A stretch of DNA of 64,000 nucleotides from Siphonodentalium dalli. Taxonomy: Eukaryota > Mollusca > Scaphopoda > Gadilida > Siphonodentaliidae. The stretch covers positions 30,694,987 through 30,758,986 of the forward strand of contig CP136063.1 of assembly GCA_032622095.1 (NCBI GenBank), read 5' to 3'. Below are positions 45,781-55,547 of this stretch, piece after piece; within the stretch, counting starts at the first letter, position 1, and each line of letters starts with the position of its first letter. A program made the position numbers and the translations under genes. The notes below the pieces were generated by a model. That model ran no database searches. It was not told the origin of the DNA and was given only the letters and a program-made list of their open reading frames with translations.

Positions 45781-46785
45781 AATGTCACTTCCATTTTGTT
45801 TGGGTCTGGAGAAACGCATGTACATGCATGACCGGTGTACAAATAATTGAACATTCAACGGTATGATTCTGTTCTGGGAATTAACATTTGAGTTTATGGC
45901 TTCTGAAGAACAAGTAGTTCCAACAGAGAACACATTTAGATGTGAAATTAGATCATTTATCTTTTTTTTTATCACGATTCGATTGCACAGAATCGATCCA
46001 CAACACCTGTGAAGCTATTTTTTCACATCTCAGGTAAGTACTTTTATAAATCAATTATTTGTTTCTGTTATTTATCTAGTATGATGAAACTTATTGCATG
46101 AAATATAGATGTAGATAAAAAGGTTTATACCTACATCCTTGCAACCACTGAGCAGTCAGAATGCCCCCAGAAGCTGAGTATATCCTCAACAATTCCCAAA
46201 AAACTCATTGTCTCATCCAGATTCCCTTTAACTATACACTGCATGTTCATAAATATAAGACTAATTTAATGTATTCATCTCAACTGGCTTATACATGTAG
46301 CTGTACTATTCCACAATTTGAGTTTTTATGCAGGCGGAGGGGGGTGGGGGGTCTATTGAATTTAGGAATATAGATATGTCGCATGATCATATTAATCTCA
46401 TCGATGTCTTACTGTCCATGTGAACAGTTCTGTTGCGATTCATTCTTATGATGGAGAATACAGAATGCAATGTATAAACCTTTTTTATGCACACCAAATG
46501 CCCCTTCACTAGAGACTCAAGTTGCGAACGGTGAAAGACCCTGCTTATAAAACATAATTCAAGAGCGAGATATATTGAATTAAACAGTGAGCCGAAATGA
46601 AAACCATTTAGCGTCATATGGATAGCTGTCATATTATGATAACTTTTGTATAATATATCACAAGCCCTATATATATGATGTTCTTATCTTTTTTTTATTC
46701 GATTTAGTTTGTTTTATTTTATGTTTTATTATTATTTCATAGTGGAATTTTTCCCGTTTTTAATGTTTCACAATGTTTTAAAACT

Positions 46786-47605
46786 AAAATTTGAATGTTT
46801 TTCATTATTTCCTTACAGAATGTTTCCAGGATTCTCTTTGCTTGTGATGGCGGTGTATGCCGTGAAAGACTATCGGGTCGAACGAGGTAAGTTTTAATGG
46901 AAATTACTCAAATATAGCCCAATTATAAGACTCAATTGCAAAGAAATAAAATTTGAATGTTTTTCATTATTTCCTTACAGAATGTTTCCAGGATTCTCTT
47001 TGCTTGTGATGGCGGTGTATGCCGTGAAAGACTATCGGGTCGAACGAGGTAAATTTTAATGAAAATTACTCAAATATAGCCCAATTATAAGACTCAATTG
47101 CAATGAAATAAAATTTGAATGTTTTTCATTATTTCCTTACAGAATGCTTCCAGGATTCTCTTTGCTTGTGATGGCGGTGTATGCCGTGAAAACTATCGGG
47201 TCGAACGAGGTAAGTTTTAATGGAAATTACTCAAATATACCCCAATTATAGGACTCAATTGCAAAGAAATAAAATTTGAATGTTTTTCATTATTATTACA
47301 GAATATTTCCAGGATTCTCTTTACTTGTGATGGCGGTGTATGCCGTGAAAGACTATCGGGTCGAACGAGATAAGTTTTAATGGAAATTACTCAAATATAG
47401 CCCAATTATAAGACTCAATTGCAAAGAAATAAAATTTGAATGTTTTTCATTATTTCCTTACAGAATGTTTCGAGGATTCTCTTTACTTGTGATGGCGGTG
47501 TATGCCGTGAAAGACTATCGGGTCGAACGAGGTAAATTTTAACGAAAATTACTCAAATATAGCCCAATTATAGGACAATTGCAAAGAAATAAAATTTAAT
47601 TATTG
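46786..47605 (+). repeat. 162-bp tandem array, five units each with a 68-nt mini-exon
   Basis: Units start about every 162 bp (one interval is 159). In each, a pyrimidine-rich acceptor (tttccttacag) is followed by a 68-nt block and a donor. The blocks lie at 46819-46886, 46981-47048, 47143-47209, 47302-47369 and 47464-47531. Donors are gtaagt, gtaaat, gtaagt, ataagt (broken) and gtaaat. One frame reads MFPGFSLLVMAVYAVKDYR; another gives CDGGVCRERLSG. 68 is not a multiple of three, so joining two blocks would shift the frame. Block 3 lacks one base. These could be alternative exons or a non-coding minisatellite that includes an exon. Confidence 0.85.
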
Positions 47606-47696
47606 TTTTCCAGTAAGATGCTCCATCTCATTTTGTCAAAAGTCCCGACAATACTTCGAACAACATCTCTGGATTGAGATTAAGATATCTCATGTA

Positions 47697-47832
47697 CAAA
47701 ACGTTATTCCGACTGGGAGACATATCTCGTGTACAGTACGATATACCAACTGGGAGACATATCTCGTGTACAGTACGTTATACCGACTGGGAGACATATC
47801 TCGTGTACAGTACGTTATACTGACTGGGAGAC
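47697..47832 (+). repeat. 37-bp minisatellite, about 4 units
   Basis: Units contain GACTGGGAGACATATCTCGT and GTACAGTACGTTATA. A possible acceptor (ttttccag) lies at 47613 and a donor-like GTGAGT follows at 47834, so the array could lie within an exon. 37 is not a multiple of three. Confidence 0.85.
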
Positions 47833-47939
47833 GTAGGTGAGTTATAGTTCCATAGGGTTTTAGTTGTGAATATGATGGTGAAGGTTGCAGGAATCATGAC
47901 ATTTCTCAGGCTTTTTGCAGCTCACATTCGTTGTGTCGC

Positions 47940-48260
47940 CTTGTATATAAGAGAATGCATTGGCACAGGGTATATGGGTCGATACAAAAAAAGGACCTGG
48001 CACTCAACGGGTTAAGAAACACATTTTGGATAGTTTTCTGCATATAAGATAATAGTTGGAAATCACTGCCCGGAAAGGATTCTATCAATTAATATTGATT
48101 TTATTTTTATATTTTATTCAATTAATGGGGCACTTCTTTGTTCTAATGCACAGTGTAGTGCTCCAAACGAATGTAAGCTGCAAAAAGAGAATGCATTGGC
48201 CTAACAATTTTTCATCATTTGTTATTATTTTTACAATTTTTTTTACAATTTTAATAATTT
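47940..48260. mobile_element. Decayed TTAA (family A) element halves
   Basis: 47943-48015 is the left half in reverse orientation: hairpin arm, CAGGGTATATGGGTCGATAC, then GGACCTGGCACTCAACGGG TTAA (48012-48015). 48186-48300 is a right-half type sequence in forward orientation (GAGAATGCATTGGCCTAAC, then TTTAACTCTTTCCGTGGCAG). They may be two separate fragments or one rearranged element. The downstream text at 48300-48360 matches 63930-64000. From 48360 to 48740 I see no gene. Confidence 0.6.
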
Positions 48261-48741
48261 TTTCTTATATTCTTTAACTCTTTCCGTGGCAGACTTATTT
48301 TGTAGGTTTAGTACCATGGAATCTCACGTTTTTCATGGGCATCAAAATTATTACTATGAATACTTGGTGATAGTTTTGAGTTATAACATGCCCCTGAGGT
48401 TTTATCCAGTTTGTTTTTAAATTCGCTATAGCATGCTTAAGCATACCAAAAAAAAATTATGTAGATATCAAACACATTTCTGTTGCTATAAAGGTACAAT
48501 TTTGACCTAAACAGAATAAAAATGAAGGTTAAAAATTTGCACTTTAGGCAGAATCATTGCCCGGTCATGGTAAATTAGTAATCTGTAAGACAACTATAAA
48601 CTAGTGTGTAATCCCTCACCACTGTGTGTAAACTGTACTGTGAAAGTGTTAAAGTAGCAGCTGTTTTGATTTGTGGCTAGTGGCCATATAAATCTATGGT
48701 TACAGACCCAGTTTATGGACAGCTTATACCACGCATAACTC

Positions 48742-49366
48742 ATGTCACTGGAACCATGTAATAGAATTGTATTTATATTCATGCTTTTCAGGATGTCCAT
48801 GATGTGGGATAATTTGATGTCACTGGAACCATGTAATAGATTTGTATTTATATTCATGCTTTTCAGGATGTCCATGATGTGGGATAATTTGATGTCACTG
48901 GAACCATGTAATAGATTTGTATTTAATTCATGTATTCAGGATGTCCATGATGTGGGATAATTTGAGGTCACTGGAACCATGTAAAAGATTTGTATTTATA
49001 TTCATGCTATTATTCAGGATGTCCATGATGTGGGATAATTTGATGTCACTTGAACCATGTTAATAGATTTGTATTTATATTCATGCTATTATTCAGGATG
49101 TCCATGATGTGGGATAATTTGAGGTCACTGGAACCATGTAATAGATTTGTATTTATATTCAAGCTATTATTCAGGATGTCCATGATGTGGGATAAATTCA
49201 TGTCACTGGAACCATGTTAATAGATTTGTATTTATATTCATGCTATTATTCAGGATGTCCATGATGTGGGATAAATTCATGTCACTGGAACCATGTAATA
49301 GATTTGTATTTATATTCATGCTTTTCAGGATGTCCATGATGTGGGATAATTTGATGTCACTGGAAC
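48742..49366 (+). repeat. 78-bp minisatellite, left block (about 8-9 units)
   Basis: Units of 74-79 bp contain GTCACTGGAACCATGTAATA and CAGGATGTCCATGATGTGGG. Variation is mainly ATGCTATTATTCAGG versus ATGCTTTTCAGG and TTTGATG versus TTTGAGG versus ATTCATG. The array is interrupted by the hAT element at 49367-50263 and resumes at 50264. Confidence 0.92.
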
Positions 49367-50263
49367 CAGGGACAAGTCGAGAGGGCGACGTGGGCTAAGA
49401 AGTCGCCCTAGCGCTGTCCGCTTCGCCTTATTTTTGCAGTCGGGCGAAGTTCAAGTCGCCCTGAAAATTCCAAAGTTGACTGACGAAAATCGGCAAAATG
49501 CCCCAAATAATTTATGATAATTACTTGGTTTACAACTGTCAACTGTGATTGCACACAATACTCCACTATCAGGGTGTTATAAAACAATTAAAACCTGTAT
49601 TGCTCCAATCTGGAAGCATGTTGACAACGGAGTCTGATTACTGGCAGATGTGAAAACATTGTCAGGTGTCGGGCCTTAATTGTTAATCTGGTTGTTGTGA
49701 TTTTTAAATTACCGTGATTGCCACACCTTACAATGAAGATTACAACTCACAGCTCTCACAGTGTGTCAGTTCATCACTCCCTATATGGAGTTTGGTGGAA
49801 GAAATTTTAAAACAATTCATTTGTGAAGCATATTAAAATTTCAAACAGGATTACTAATAGTCGAGCGCAGTAAAAGTGTTCAGGATTTCGTTTCGTTTCG
49901 GTTTGATAAATACTGTTGGCATTTTTAAAACCCGAAAAATATGAAATAAAATCCTGTCATTCTCCCACAATTACGATATAAAATGCTGCTATCCTCTCAC
50001 AATTATGTTTGGGTATTATTAATAGTTATTAGGGTCGTGAAATGAACATAAAGACTCCATATTTCAACCATTGTTTCATAAGATTAATTGACATATTAGG
50101 CTACATCTCTCCTATTTTCGTTCTATAGCGACTCCTGTCGTAGTACTGTCTACTTATCTATATTTTGTAGACTCACTTCGCCCTATAGAACGGCCACTTC
50201 GCCTTATTTTTATAGTAGGGCGAAGTCATTTCGCCCTGAAATTCTGGTCTAGGCTGGTCCCTG
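49367..50263. mobile_element. Non-autonomous hAT-like element, 897 bp, inside the 78-bp array
   Basis: The left end is CAGGGACAAGTCGAGAGGGC and the right end, read inward, is CAGGGACCAGCCTAGACCAG. The perfect 8-bp target duplication ACTGGAAC is at 49359-49366 and 50264-50271, itself part of a monomer. Subterminal words GGGCGAAGT / ACTTCGCCC are repeated near both ends. No transposase ORF is present. The same family lies inverted at 55548-56401. Confidence 0.92.
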
Positions 50264-50935
50264 ACTGGAACCATGTAATAGATTTGTATTTATATTCATG
50301 CTATTATTCAGGATGTCCATGATGTGGGATAATTTGATGTCACTGGAACCATGTAATAGATATGTATTTATATTCATGCTATTATTCAGGATGTCCATGA
50401 TGTGGGATAAATTGATGTCACTGGAACCATGTAATAGATTTGTATTTATATTCATGCTTTTCAGGATGTCCATGATGTGGGATAAATTTTTGATGTCACT
50501 GGAACCATGTAATAGATTTGTATTTATATTCATGCTATTATTCAGGATGTCCATGATGTGGGATAATTTGAGGTCACTGGAACCATGTAATAGATTTGTA
50601 TTTATATTCATGCTATTATTCAGGATGTCCATGATGTGGGATAAATTCATGTCACTGGAACCATGTAATAGATTTGTATTTATATTCATGCTTTTCAGGA
50701 TGTCCATGATGTGGGATAATTTGAGGTCACTGGAACCACGTAATAGATTTGTATTTATATTCATGCTATTATTCAGGATGTCCATGATGTGGGATAATTT
50801 GATGTCACTTGAACCGTGTAAGTACATAATATTTATTTTCATGTCATTTCTTTTCAGGATGTCCATGATGTGGGATAAATTGATGTCACTTGAACCATGC
50901 AAGTACTTGATAATTTGATGTCACATGAACCATGT
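50264..50935 (+). repeat. 78-bp minisatellite, right block (about 9 units)
   Basis: Continues the array of 48742-49366. The final units change: CATGTAATAG becomes CGTGTAAGTACATAATA and CATGTAAGTACTTGATAA, so the last copies carry a consensus splice donor (GTAAGTA) after ACTTGAACC. 50936-51221 holds a 71-codon ORF (51014-51229: MSGWEWYVAFSFWGAPEVHY...) without a known domain. Confidence 0.9.
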
Positions 50936-51223
50936 AAGTACTTGATAACACATTTAGAGCCAACGACATGAATAAGCACACAATACCACTCATACTTTAG
51001 CACAGTAATAGATTTGTATTTATATTCATGCCTACTACTTCATAATTTGCCTGTTACAATCAAAAGAAACATGCAGGCTGTTCACAGATATGTCAATATG
51101 TCTGGTTGGGAGTGGTATGTTGCCTTTTCCTTTTGGGGTGCCCCAGAGGTCCATTATGTGTACAAGGTTTGCGATGGACTGGACTTTGTCCTCAATGGTA
51201 AGAGGATTCGTGAATCAGAATTA

Positions 51224-51475
51224 CAGTAATGCCTTAAGAAATAGACTCCTTAACCACAGCAGAATTATGGGTAACTTTTCAGGATTTAGTCGGAAATATG
51301 GCTTGTTGCCATTCATTGTTGCCCCGAGAGCTTTCCGATGAATGGCAACAAGCCATATTTACGACTGGGGAGAGCTTTCCGATGAATGGCAACAAGCCAT
51401 ATTTCCGACTAAATTCTGAAAATTTACCCATAATTCTGCCGTGGTTAGGAAGTCGATTACTTAAGAGTGTTACTG
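51224..51475. mobile_element. TA-target foldback element, copy 1
   Basis: It begins CAGTAATGCCTTAAGAAATA and ends ACTTAAGAGTGTTACTG, with TA on each side (51222-51223, 51476-51477). The interior is a long inverted repeat (GCAGAATTATGGGTAA / TTACCCATAATTCTGC; GGCTTGTTGCCATTCA / TGAATGGCAACAAGCC). TA duplication and CAGT ends point to a Tc1/mariner-type non-autonomous element. Confidence 0.88.
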
Positions 51476-51477
51476 TA

Positions 51478-51520
51478 ACCTGGTCACCGTATGGTCGTTA
51501 AGTGAAATCAGATAAGGTAC
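51478..51520 (+). repeat. Short flank shared with 53077-53118
   Basis: ACCTGGTCACCGTATGGTCG and TTAAGTGAAATCAGATAAGG follow both TA-target copies 1 and 3. The copies and their right flank therefore spread by duplication and not by two independent insertions. The two sequences diverge after GATAAGGT. Confidence 0.85.
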
Positions 51521-52004
51521 ATGCAGTTACCAGAGAGAGTTGTCACATCCTATACCAATGCTCACGAAGGACGGAGTATTTATCTTTGAAAACTTCAAAA
51601 TGGAACGATTGATAGTAATGTTGATAGTCGCTGTGAGTATAATTTATTGCCTCAGCATGTATATTTTTTATAATTGTTGTAACATATAACCACACAGGTT
51701 TCAGAGAAAAACAATATCTTATTGCACATAAAAATATCGTAAATCAAACAATGGAATTATTTAGATTTTGTGTTGTTAAAGACATCTAGTTAACATTTGA
51801 GTGGTAATGTTCTGTCGCTACACATCTGCCCATGTAGTGAGCCTATTTTCTATCACTATATAAGTTTTGTTTTATATATTTTAGCCCAAACAGAACTATC
51901 TGCATCAACATCAGCAAGTGCCCGTCACGAACCAACAGGACGCGAGAACGACTGCAATGTGGGGTCGGCCTGCAACTCTGACCCTAATACACGAGTACTG
52001 ACTA
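51517..52004 (+). pseudogene. Myb/SANT-like exon region, copy B (first part)
   Basis: This is paralogous to 45226-45709 (TACATGCAGTTACCAGAGAG through ACACGAGTACTGACTA). The coding-like part after tatattttag reads RPATLTLIHEY in one frame. It is interrupted by the TA-target element at 52005-52586 and continues at 52589. Small differences from copy A include a one-base change of the repeat around GTTGATAGTCGC. Confidence 0.6.
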
Positions 52005-52586
52005 CAGTAATGCTCTAATTAATCGACCTCTTAACCAAAGCAGAATTATGGGTAACTTTTCAGGATTTAGTCGGAAATATGGCTTGTTGCCATTCATCGG
52101 AAAGCTCTCCCCGACGGCTTTCCGATGAATGGCAACAAGCCATATTTCCGACTAAATCCTGAAAAGTTACCCATAATTCTGCTTTGGTTAACCCTTTACC
52201 CAACAAACCGGTCAAAACCGGCCAAATAAAGCTTCAACAGCCTAAAATATCTTCGGTCTGTCTCACTAGAACCATACAAATATGGATATCATTGGAACCG
52301 GCTCATTGACCACATTGTGATAGTTACAGTTATGCCCTGTGCCAATGCATTCTCTTATATATGCGAGTCGACCATAGGTCGCCTCGCATATATAAGAGAA
52401 TGCATTGGCCTAAAAAAAATTTATAATTTTTTCTTACATTTGTTAACAATTAATGTGTTAAGCCAATGCATTCTCTTATATATGCGAGGCGACCTATGGT
52501 CGAATCGCATATATAAGAGAATGCATTGGCACAGGGCCGTTCTGTTGGGTAAAGGGTTAAGAGGTCGATTAATTAGAGCATTACTG
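52005..52586. mobile_element. TA-target foldback element, copy 2, with nested TTAA element
   Basis: The ends are CAGTAATGCTCTAATTAATC and GATTAATTAGAGCATTACTG, an exact 20-bp inverted match. TA lies at 52003-52004 and 52587-52588. Copy A of the host sequence at 45708-45715 reads GACTACAACATGAC with no insert, so it is an empty site showing a TA duplication. The right part of the element is interrupted by the TTAA element 52198-52560. Confidence 0.93.
52198..52560. mobile_element. TTAA element, family B, with two hairpin cores
   Basis: TTAA at 52198-52201 and 52557-52560 flank CCCTTTACCCAAC and GTTGGGTAAAGGG. Relative to the copies at 14458 and 20058 it is reversed. It holds two hairpin cores (52342-52408 and 52463-52529), where those copies hold one, separated by the AT-rich linker. 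It interrupts the TA-target element at GGTTAA. Confidence 0.93.
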
Positions 52587-52588
52587 TA

Positions 52589-52821
52589 CAACATGACAGA
52601 TTGAGCATGGGAAAGATCACAAAGAATGTTTTCCAAGCCATAGCCGCCAAGCTTTCCGGAGAAGCATTTACCTACACATGGGAACAAGTCCAGGGCGCTG
52701 GAAGTCAGTAATGCGTGCCTATAAGACGGTGAAGGACCACAATAATCGCAGTGGTATTGAAACCAGGTTTAACCAATTTGGACCCGAGTTGGATGAGATC
52801 ATTGGGGATTCTTCCAACATA
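52589..52821 (+). pseudogene. Myb/SANT-like DNA-binding domain, copy B (second part)
   Basis: The frame RLSMGKITKNVFQAIAAKLS, GEAFTYTWEQVQG is followed after a one-base shift near 52697 by RWKSVMRAYKTVKDHNNRSG and IETRFNQFGPELDEIIGDSS. The pattern, tryptophan-spaced helices then KxYKxVKDHNNxSG and ELDEIxGD, is typical of Myb/SANT-like DNA-binding domains of transposon or transcription-factor origin. The frameshift and two interrupting elements (52005-52586, and 52822-53074 just after) show it is not functional here. Copy A lacks the third helix. Confidence 0.7.
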
Positions 52822-53074
52822 CAGTAACGCCCTAATTAATCGACTCCTTTAACCACAGCAGAATTATGGGTAACTTTTCAGGATTTAGTCGGAAATATGG
52901 CTTGTTGCCATTCATTGTTGCCCCGAGAGCTTTCCGATGAATGGCAACAAGCCATATTTACGACTGGGGAGAGCTTTCCGATGAATGGTAACAAGCCATA
53001 TTTCTGACTAAATTCTGAAAATTTAACCATAATTCTGCCGTGGTTAGGAAGTCGATTACTTAAGAGTGTTACTG
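52822..53074. mobile_element. TA-target foldback element, copy 3
   Basis: It begins CAGTAACGCCCTAATTAATC and ends ACTTAAGAGTGTTACTG, with TA at 52820-52821 and 53075-53076. The interior is almost the same as copy 1. The following flank (53077-53118) is shared with copy 1. Confidence 0.88.
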
Positions 53075-53118
53075 TAACCTGGTCACCGTATGGTCGTTAA
53101 GTGAAATCAGATAAGGTG

Positions 53119-53620
53119 TATGTTACGTTTATGGATAACGATCATATGAAAGTAGTCAGACTGGCTAGCCTGAAAGAGATTGCAAGGTTTACCATGAGGA
53201 AAATGAAAGAAATGAACAGTTATTAAGATTGATCTCCTTGCTGAATCTAGATTCAACCAAACCAGCTCATCCATTATTTTTACTTTGTTTAACTTTTTTT
53301 TGGTGTGGGGGGGATAGGGCCCTGCGAATCGGGTGTTTTCATTTCGAATCGAATCAGATAAGGCAAACGATTCGAAATCGAATCGAATCATTGTTACTGA
53401 GCCAATCTAGTTCAAATACATAAACGTCGAAGAAACACCTAAAATGATATTTTTAAAAATATAATATATATTTCCTTAAAGAAAGCCTGAACACTGAACT
53501 ATATGGATATATGTCCTGCGTTTGTAAACCATAGTAGAAAGGGGTTAATTTTTTGGTCGCCCACCATTGGCTTGCTCGGAATCAGTCACGCATGTCTTAT
53601 GCATTTTCTGTGCATCGAGA
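53119..53620. other. No recognised gene; GAATCGAATC-rich patch
   Basis: Around 53325-53400 repeated and inverted GAATCG/CGATTC words resemble subterminal repeats of a hAT-like element, but no ends are seen. At 53494-53512 there is CACTGAACTATATGGATATA, also found near 32190. Nothing else is recognised before the LINE. Confidence 0.35.
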
Positions 53621-54888
53621 ATCGTACAGTCAAGAAATGTGACTCCCTGATACCTATCATCACCCAGTTGATAAACCTATCATTAAGCCAAGGACATGTT
53701 CCCAGTAGCTGGAAAACAGCCATAGTTCACCCTCTTCTCAAGAAATCCGGTGCTGACCTTGTTTTCAAGAACTTCCGACCCGTCAGCAACCTATCCTTCA
53801 TTTCTAAATTGTGTGAAAAGGCAGTGATAGACCAACTCATTCGGCACAGCGAACAACATGCACCTCTTCCAATAAACACTTCTGCTTTCCGTCAACACCA
53901 TTCAACTGAAACCGCGCTGCTTAGAGTCCAAAATGATATTCTCTGCAGCATGGAAACTAGAAAGGTCACTCTGCTTGTGCTACTAGATTTGAGCGCTGCT
54001 TTCGACACCGTCCGCCATGATATTCTTCTAGATACTCTACAATCTGACTTTGGTGTTCGCGGCACTGCAGCTATCTGGTTGAAATCTGACCTCACGAACC
54101 GATCACAGCAAATATCCATTAATGGCTCAAAGTCTACAAATTTCCCCATCGAGTGCGGAGTTCCACAAGGAAGTTGTCTTGGACCCGTGCTGTTCTTATT
54201 CTACATTTCGAAATTATTCTCAGTTGTTGAAAGTCACCTCCCCGATGTTCACGGCTATGCAGATGATACCCAAATCTACTTTTCATTTCGACCGACAGAG
54301 AGAGGCGAAACTAAAGCACGTCAAATTGTGGAGAAGTGTATTGTGGACATTAGAGCGTGGATGATTACCAACCGACTCATGATAAATGACGATAAGACTG
54401 AATTCATAATCATTGGTTCTCGACAACAACTTCAGAAAGTCAACATCAGTTCAGTTCATGTGGGAGATGCCGACATACCAACAAAGGACACTGTTCGCAA
54501 CCTGGGATCGTATTTTGACATAAACATGACAATGGATAACCATATCTCTAATATGTGTAAGAAGGCGTTCAGAGGTTTATACAAAATCCGACAAATTAGA
54601 CAATACCTCGATGTTGACTCAACTAAGACATTGGTCCATGCTTTTGTCACGTCACACTTAGATTACTGTAATTCTTTACTGGATGGACTACCGGATTACC
54701 AGTGTGATCGCCTGCAAAAAGTGCTAAATGCTGCGGCGCGAGTTGTATCATACACTCCTCGGCATGAACAACTCCAGTTCTCAAGCAATTACACTGGCTG
54801 CCAGTGGAGTATCGTATCATGTTCAAAATTATTTTGCTTGTATTCAAATCTCGTAATAACATGTCACCATTGTATATACAGGATATGA
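53503..54888 (+). pseudogene. Reverse transcriptase ORF (L2/CR1 clade), incomplete
   Basis: The open frame of 461 codons includes non-LTR reverse transcriptase blocks: SWKTAIVHPLLKKSG at about residue 69, NFRPVSNLSFISKL at about 90, HHSTETALLRVQNDI at about 133, LDLSAAFDTV at 161-170, GVPQGSCLGP at 219-228, and the catalytic YADD at 252-255. The first 40 or so codons are not RT-like, so the apparent start is not genuine. Near 54775 the frame slips, and the true continuation QLHWLPVEYR lies in another frame (ending at 55109). The enzyme would copy element RNA into DNA at the target. With no endonuclease and one frameshift this copy is inactive. Confidence 0.88.
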
Positions 54889-55240
54889 TCAAAGACAGAA
54901 ATGTGTGTACATATGGATTACGATCTGATAGCAGTGTGCTTTTGTACATTCCTTTCAACAAACAGAAAATGTTTGGCGATAGGGCATTTTCATTTGCAGG
55001 TCCACATCTATGGAATAGCATTCCACCTCAATTGAAAATATTCACTGATTTAAATAAGTTTAAAACCGGCCTCAAAACATATCTCTTTGATGTAGCATTT
55101 AATTCCTAGATATATGTGCATGTACATGTATTATGCTGATTAGGCAATGAGCTCGATGTAATGTAAAGCGCTGTTAAATATGTACTCATAATATTGAGCG
55201 CTATACAAATTAATTATTGTATTGTATTGTATTGTACAGA
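53621..55240 (+). mobile_element. 5'-truncated L2/CR1-type LINE
   Basis: Reverse transcriptase homology starts at about 53621 and continues to the C-terminal end at 55107. A 3' untranslated part follows with AAAGCGCTGTTAAATATG and GAGCGCTATACAAATTA, then short ATTGT repeats to 55237. A GCGCTATA...AAAT motif before a microsatellite tail is typical of L2-type 3' ends. The endonuclease domain is absent, as expected from 5' truncation. No target duplication is evident. Confidence 0.85.
54783..55109 (+). pseudogene. C-terminal part of the LINE protein
   Basis: This frame reads QLHWLPVEYRIMFKIILLVF, SPLYIQDMIKD, then GDRAFSFAGPHLWNSIPPQL and FKTGLKTYLFD before TAG at 55107-55109. These are conserved at the end of L2/CR1 ORF2 proteins. 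It joins the upstream frame by a single shift. Confidence 0.85.
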
Positions 55241-55276
55241 TACAAAGAGCATACATAATGGGAGAATGAATGACAT

Positions 55277-55547
55277 GTCATTTCATACAATACGAACAGC
55301 TTGATGCAGACAGATGTCATTTCATACTATACGAACAGCTTGATGCAGACATATGTCATTTCATACAATACGAACAGCTTGATGCAGACAGATGTCATTT
55401 CATACAACACGAACAGCTTGATGCAGACAGATGTCATTTCATACAATACGAACAGCTTGATGCAGACAGATGTCATTTCATACAATACGAACAGCTTGAT
55501 GCAGACAGATGTCATTTCATACAATACGAACAGCTTGATGCAGACAG
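55277..55547 (+). repeat. 39-bp minisatellite, left block (about 7 units)
   Basis: Units contain GTCATTTCATACAATACGAA and CAGCTTGATGCAGACAGAT; in one frame each reads CHFIQYEQLDADR (13 codons). The block is cut by the hAT-like element at 55548-56401 and resumes at 56402. A single unit of the same family precedes the 57-bp array (57300-57335). Confidence 0.93.

Noticed and set aside
53503-55109. A retrovirus or LTR element
   Set aside because: No LTRs, protease, integrase or envelope are seen. The RT motifs and 3' microsatellite tail fit an L2/CR1 LINE.
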